Positions 58,376 to 64,000 of a stretch of DNA of 64,000 nt are shown in pieces. Source of the stretch: Atrina japonica (lineage: Eukaryota; Mollusca; Bivalvia; Pterioida; Pinnidae); the NCBI GenBank assembly GCA_030159075.1, contig BROG01000028.1:1154501-1218500 (forward strand), read 5' to 3'. Numbering within the stretch: the stretch's first letter is position 1; the number at the start of each line of letters is the position of its first letter. A program made the position numbers and the translations under genes. The notes below the pieces were generated by a model, which saw only the letters and a program-made list of their open reading frames with translations, ran no database searches and had not been told where the DNA came from.

Positions 58376-58864
58376 CTTAGATTGATAAACAATAATTCTT
58401 TACAAAAGAGATATACGTGTAGGCATTAAAAATATATAATTTCTTCATATTTTGTGAAAATTGCTTGAGAAACACAGATTCGGCCCTTTTTCAATTGCGA
58501 GTGATTAACTCAACCTTACTATTTGTATATAAATAGCACACTGGACCTGATAATATCTTCACAAAATATTATGAGAATATATAAGATTTGTTATGAATGT
58601 GTATAGCTCTACAACATATTTGTTGTTGTACATCAAGTACGTGTAGAAACAGTCGAAACAAAAATGAAATGATAATTTTTGGTGAATACAGCTAATGCCT
58701 TTTTTATGTATAATTATTTCTCCGTATTACACAATTATTTGACGTTTGTTGAGGAGAGCAATTTTATCAATTTTTAGACAGAGGGTCTTTGATAATAATA
58801 AGGTTTGAAACATTTTGTAATGTCATCGTTCCGCAAATTTTACGGTCGGTATAATGGTCCTGTT

Positions 58865-59110
58865 TGCAATAACTCTGTTTCACTAAGTGAAATGTTGAGT
58901 TGCCTTTTCGTTGGCGGTTGTTGAGATGTCTGTACCAATTGTGACGAGGATTTGTTCCTCACGTATTTCATTTGGAATTGACTGTGGATTCACGGCGGGT
59001 GTGACCGGTCGACAGGGGATGCCTACTCCTCCATTGCACCTGATCCCACCTTTTTGTTTCCAGAGGTCCGTGTTTGTCCATTTTTACCGGATGTCCTGGA
59101 CATTCTATTG
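58865..59110 (+). mobile_element. Dispersed bivalve-type repeat, + copy
   Basis: Contains gtgacgaggatttgttcctc, ggattcacggcgggtgtgac, cgacaggggatgcctactcc and ctgatcccacc...ccagaggtccgtg. I recognise these phrases from bivalve repeats. Same family as the arms at 60.1 and 61.2 kb. Confidence 0.65.
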
Positions 59111-60074
59111 ATTTATACTTTGGTATCTGAGATTTTTTATATTTCATCCTCAATATTAGACCTACACGCTGTACGAATTCATTTTTAGAGCTATATTTTT
59201 TAAACGTCCAGTTTAAATTGTCAATCAATAAGATGAAAGATGAAAACGACTAATAATTTTATACCGTCAATATCATCTACTCGTCTGTCTAGCTAGGAAG
59301 TATGTAAATCAGAATCTAAGACAAATATAACCCGAATCATCACAGCGCCCTCTTACAGACAGGGTCGAAGAGAGTCAAATATAACGACTGGATTATTCTT
59401 GTTAAGACAAATGGTAACTCTGTGCACTCTGTCTCAATTAATTACGCAGTTCTTCAAACTGCATTTTCGCGCCCACTTTAGTTGCACAAACTATATACAC
59501 CGCAATATGAACATATTGTAACATAGATTTTTGTGGTATTTTTTATTTTTTAACGTTACGTGATAGGTGAGAAATTCACTTGCAAAGGTAGAACTTCTTT
59601 TAGAAAAAAATAGATAAAATTCACAGGAGATTTACAAAATTTCATAGGATAATTTTTATCTTATGGGATTAGTTTTGTTCATTTAGTAAAATAATTTCTA
59701 AGAGACAAACGAAATTCTAAGGGCAAACAAAACAACCCGTTGATGAATAAAAATCATTGTGGTTAAATTAATTTCCGGTAGGAATTTTTAATAATCCTGC
59801 AGGAGATTTTGAAATGCAAGTTAAAATTTGAATTCCCTTAGAATCAACAGTAAAATGAAGTTTCCATAAAATTGTTCACGGAACATCAGGTAATGAAAGA
59901 TATTTTCCAGTAGCAATGTGTGGAATTACATTTACTGCAACTCTAGATAACACCATTAATGCCTTCAAACACCTAAAAAATAAAAATCACAGATACATAA
60001 GTACATGTATTAAACTTCAGGATGTCCAGGAGAAAAATATATAAATCCGGTGAATATTTGAAATGGAGGAGTCG

Positions 60075-61335
60075 CAACTACTGTGAGTCCACAGTCAAAT
60101 TTAAACAAAAGAAGTGAGGAGCAAAACCTCGTCACAATTGGTACAGATGATATAGAACGCGATTCTCGACATCCCCGTAACAATGACCATCAGTAAGTCG
60201 TTTGGTTTTGTATATGAAATGTTCATATGTTGAACACGCTCTGTCATATTGGATCATTTGCGAGATATAAACACTATATGCATGGTGATTGTGTGATATT
60301 ACTACTTAAATGTGGGAAATTGGTGATGGGAAAAGCCGAAATCGTCGCGTTTGTCGTATAGCCTGGGTGTTAATGTCTCGCCTACAGCCAATGTACTGAA
60401 TGTGCATCATCCGTTAAACCTTGACGAATCAAAGTTTGGAACGGTTGTTTCATATCCACGATTGTTGGAAGTATCTTAAAGAATATTGATTCCACAAATC
60501 TTAAAGTTATTATCATTTTACAGTATAAAACGAATTTCCATTTCCCCATTAACCCTTCCAACCCTACAGATCATAATAAACTGGTGTTGAACAATAGAAA
60601 GAGCATACCACTCAGGTATTATGGGGTAAAAGGTTAATATCCTTTGGTCAGATGATGAAAATGAAGAAAAAAGTGACTGCGTATCTACATTAAATCTGCA
60701 ACCGTTTCAAGCCAAATGACTATTCATCTTAGACTCAAGATAACTATTCAATATGCTCTTTAGTTTGATCATAAATCTAGCAAACTACAACAGAATTAAA
60801 TCCATACACCTCCTACTAGCGCATTTTATTTAATATAGACGGTAAATAAACAACCAGGCTATACGACAAACGCAACGATTTCGCTTTTTCATCGTAAAAT
60901 TACCACATTTAAGTAGCAATATCCCATAATCACCTGTATATGGTGTTTATATCTCACAAATGATCCGACATGCCAGGGCGTATTCAACATATTTACATTT
61001 CATATACAGAAGCAAACTACTTTCTGATAAGTTATTGTAACAAGGATATCGAGAATTGCGTTTGATGTCAACATTCTGAAATTTCCTTGTTTGCAATTAC
61101 TCTGCCTCAGTAATTGAAATGTTGAGCTGCCTGTTCGATATTCAGTTACTTGTAGAGATAGTGGTTGTTGAGTTATCTGCACCAATAGTGACGTGGATTT
61201 ATTCCTTCCTTATTTCATTTGGATTTGACTGTGAACTCACGGCGGGTGTGACCGATCAACAGGGGATGCTTACTCCTTCTTTACACTTGATCCCACTTCT
61301 GAATTTCCAGAGGTCCGTGATTGTCAAATGTTCAC
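60075..61335. mobile_element. Large fold-back (inverted repeat) element
   Basis: The left arm (60375 down to 60075 on the - strand) and right arm (60851-61245 on +) share gctatacgacaaacgc, cacatttaagtag, gtgtttatatctc, aacatat..catttcatataca, tcgagaat.gcgtt and gactgtg.actcac. The right arm carries about 150 extra bases that also occur in the copy at 58865. The spacer is about 475 bases with no coding capacity. Confidence 0.7.
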
Positions 61336-62000
61336 CAGTGTTGTCTCCTGGAAACTCTGACGATGAACTGCATGCTCTTTGTCTTTAGCCCATTCCCCGA
61401 TGGGTTAAGCTAAAAGACACCGGCACTTTAGTATATAACGATATTGAAAAGTAACGATAATCGACAAGGCGCGGAACGAGGGCAAGCGATACAAGAGTTG
61501 TGTAGGTAATGACAATTTCAATCTTTTTTCAAATATTTAAAATAAATTAGGCATGATGGTAGCATATACATGAAAGTAGTTTTGATGCGGCCAATGAAAA
61601 TATTCCACAGGAACCGTAAAGACGAAAGGGATTAGTTAATATGTTTTAACAGATAAAGAAAGGCAGAGAGAAGGATTAATGGTCGTTAGCGGAGGACGCG
61701 ATTTAAGTTTCATGATAACTTCATGGGCTCATAAAGGAAATATGATCTGCACCAACATGGAATCCAAAAATATATCTCGTTATTTAGTTTTCTGGACGTT
61801 GACATGATATTGATATAACATGTTAAAACATCTTATAAAACTTGACCACCATTTGTTATGTAAATTCAAGTTAAAATGTCAAATTTTGAAACTAGATAAC
61901 CTTTGCCCCACTTTATTTGTGATAAGCCGTTCACAAGGCAAACGAACAGTAGACGTGTGATCTTAGCCGTGTCGCCCAGAAATCGGACCAGAGCACAAAA

Positions 62001-64000
<2,000 letters not shown>

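Larger units (their letters stand above)
57866..62000. other. Intergenic interval upstream of gene 3
   Basis: No convincing gene. Contains the inverted-repeat element, the dispersed repeat and the fold-back. 58380-58860, 59230-60070 and 61400-61950 show nothing identifiable. Confidence 0.5.

Overview
This is a eukaryotic nuclear window: AT-rich, intron-rich and full of minisatellites, SINE-like copies and short inverted-repeat elements. The protein sequences are animal. Several dispersed repeats (a tRNA-headed SINE with an ACCAAGGTCCC-type core at 40.8-41.0 kb, and the repeat at 58.9, 60.1 and 61.2 kb) resemble families I know from bivalve genomes, so a bivalve mollusc is the best guess. The organism is an inference; I ran no search.

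Three genes are supported. (1) Kazrin, + strand, 12 exons from 1,410 to 18,446; the first exons lie before the window. The spliced 664 residues give a coiled coil, a linker and three SAM domains. (2) A 448-residue protein on the - strand, four exons from 52,184 down to 33,219. I know no named orthologue. It holds an N-terminal array of about 25-residue KKG/acidic repeats, a basic nuclear-localisation-like stretch, a near-exact match to the YAP/FAM181 TEAD-binding omega-loop, and a second segment resembling the YAP beta-strand plus LxxLF helix. The two TEAD-contact modules occur in the opposite order to YAP and there is no WW domain. This is the most interesting object in the window. (3) The start of a secreted-protein gene on the + strand from 62,001, cut by the window end, of unrecognised family. 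Kazrin and gene 2 are convergent (14.8 kb between stop codons); gene 2 and gene 3 are divergent (9.8 kb apart).

The rest is repeat. Minisatellites have units of 75 bp (3.3-4.6 kb), 17-18 bp (5.8-6.4), 45 bp (14.3-15.7), about 34 bp (21.5-22.3), about 37 bp (22.7-23.7), 36 bp (34.3-34.9), 42 bp (36.6-37.4), 29 bp (37.5-37.7), 80 bp (45.7-47.9), 82-86 bp in a 250-bp higher-order unit (49.0-49.6) and 34 bp (49.9-50.4). Many long open frames here are only arrays whose unit is a multiple of three. The 45-bp array begins inside the last bases of a kazrin exon, so each unit repeats that exon's 5' splice site.

Mobile DNA includes palindromic TA-flanked CAGT-ended elements in three sequence subfamilies, a 91-bp TTAA-bounded palindrome present about nine times, tRNA-headed SINEs, several hairpin elements, a large fold-back at 60.1-61.3 kb, and a 2.34-kb element (55,521-57,859) with 6-bp target duplications and AGT...ACT ends that looks like a short Polinton/Maverick-type derivative with a divergent pair of small reading frames.
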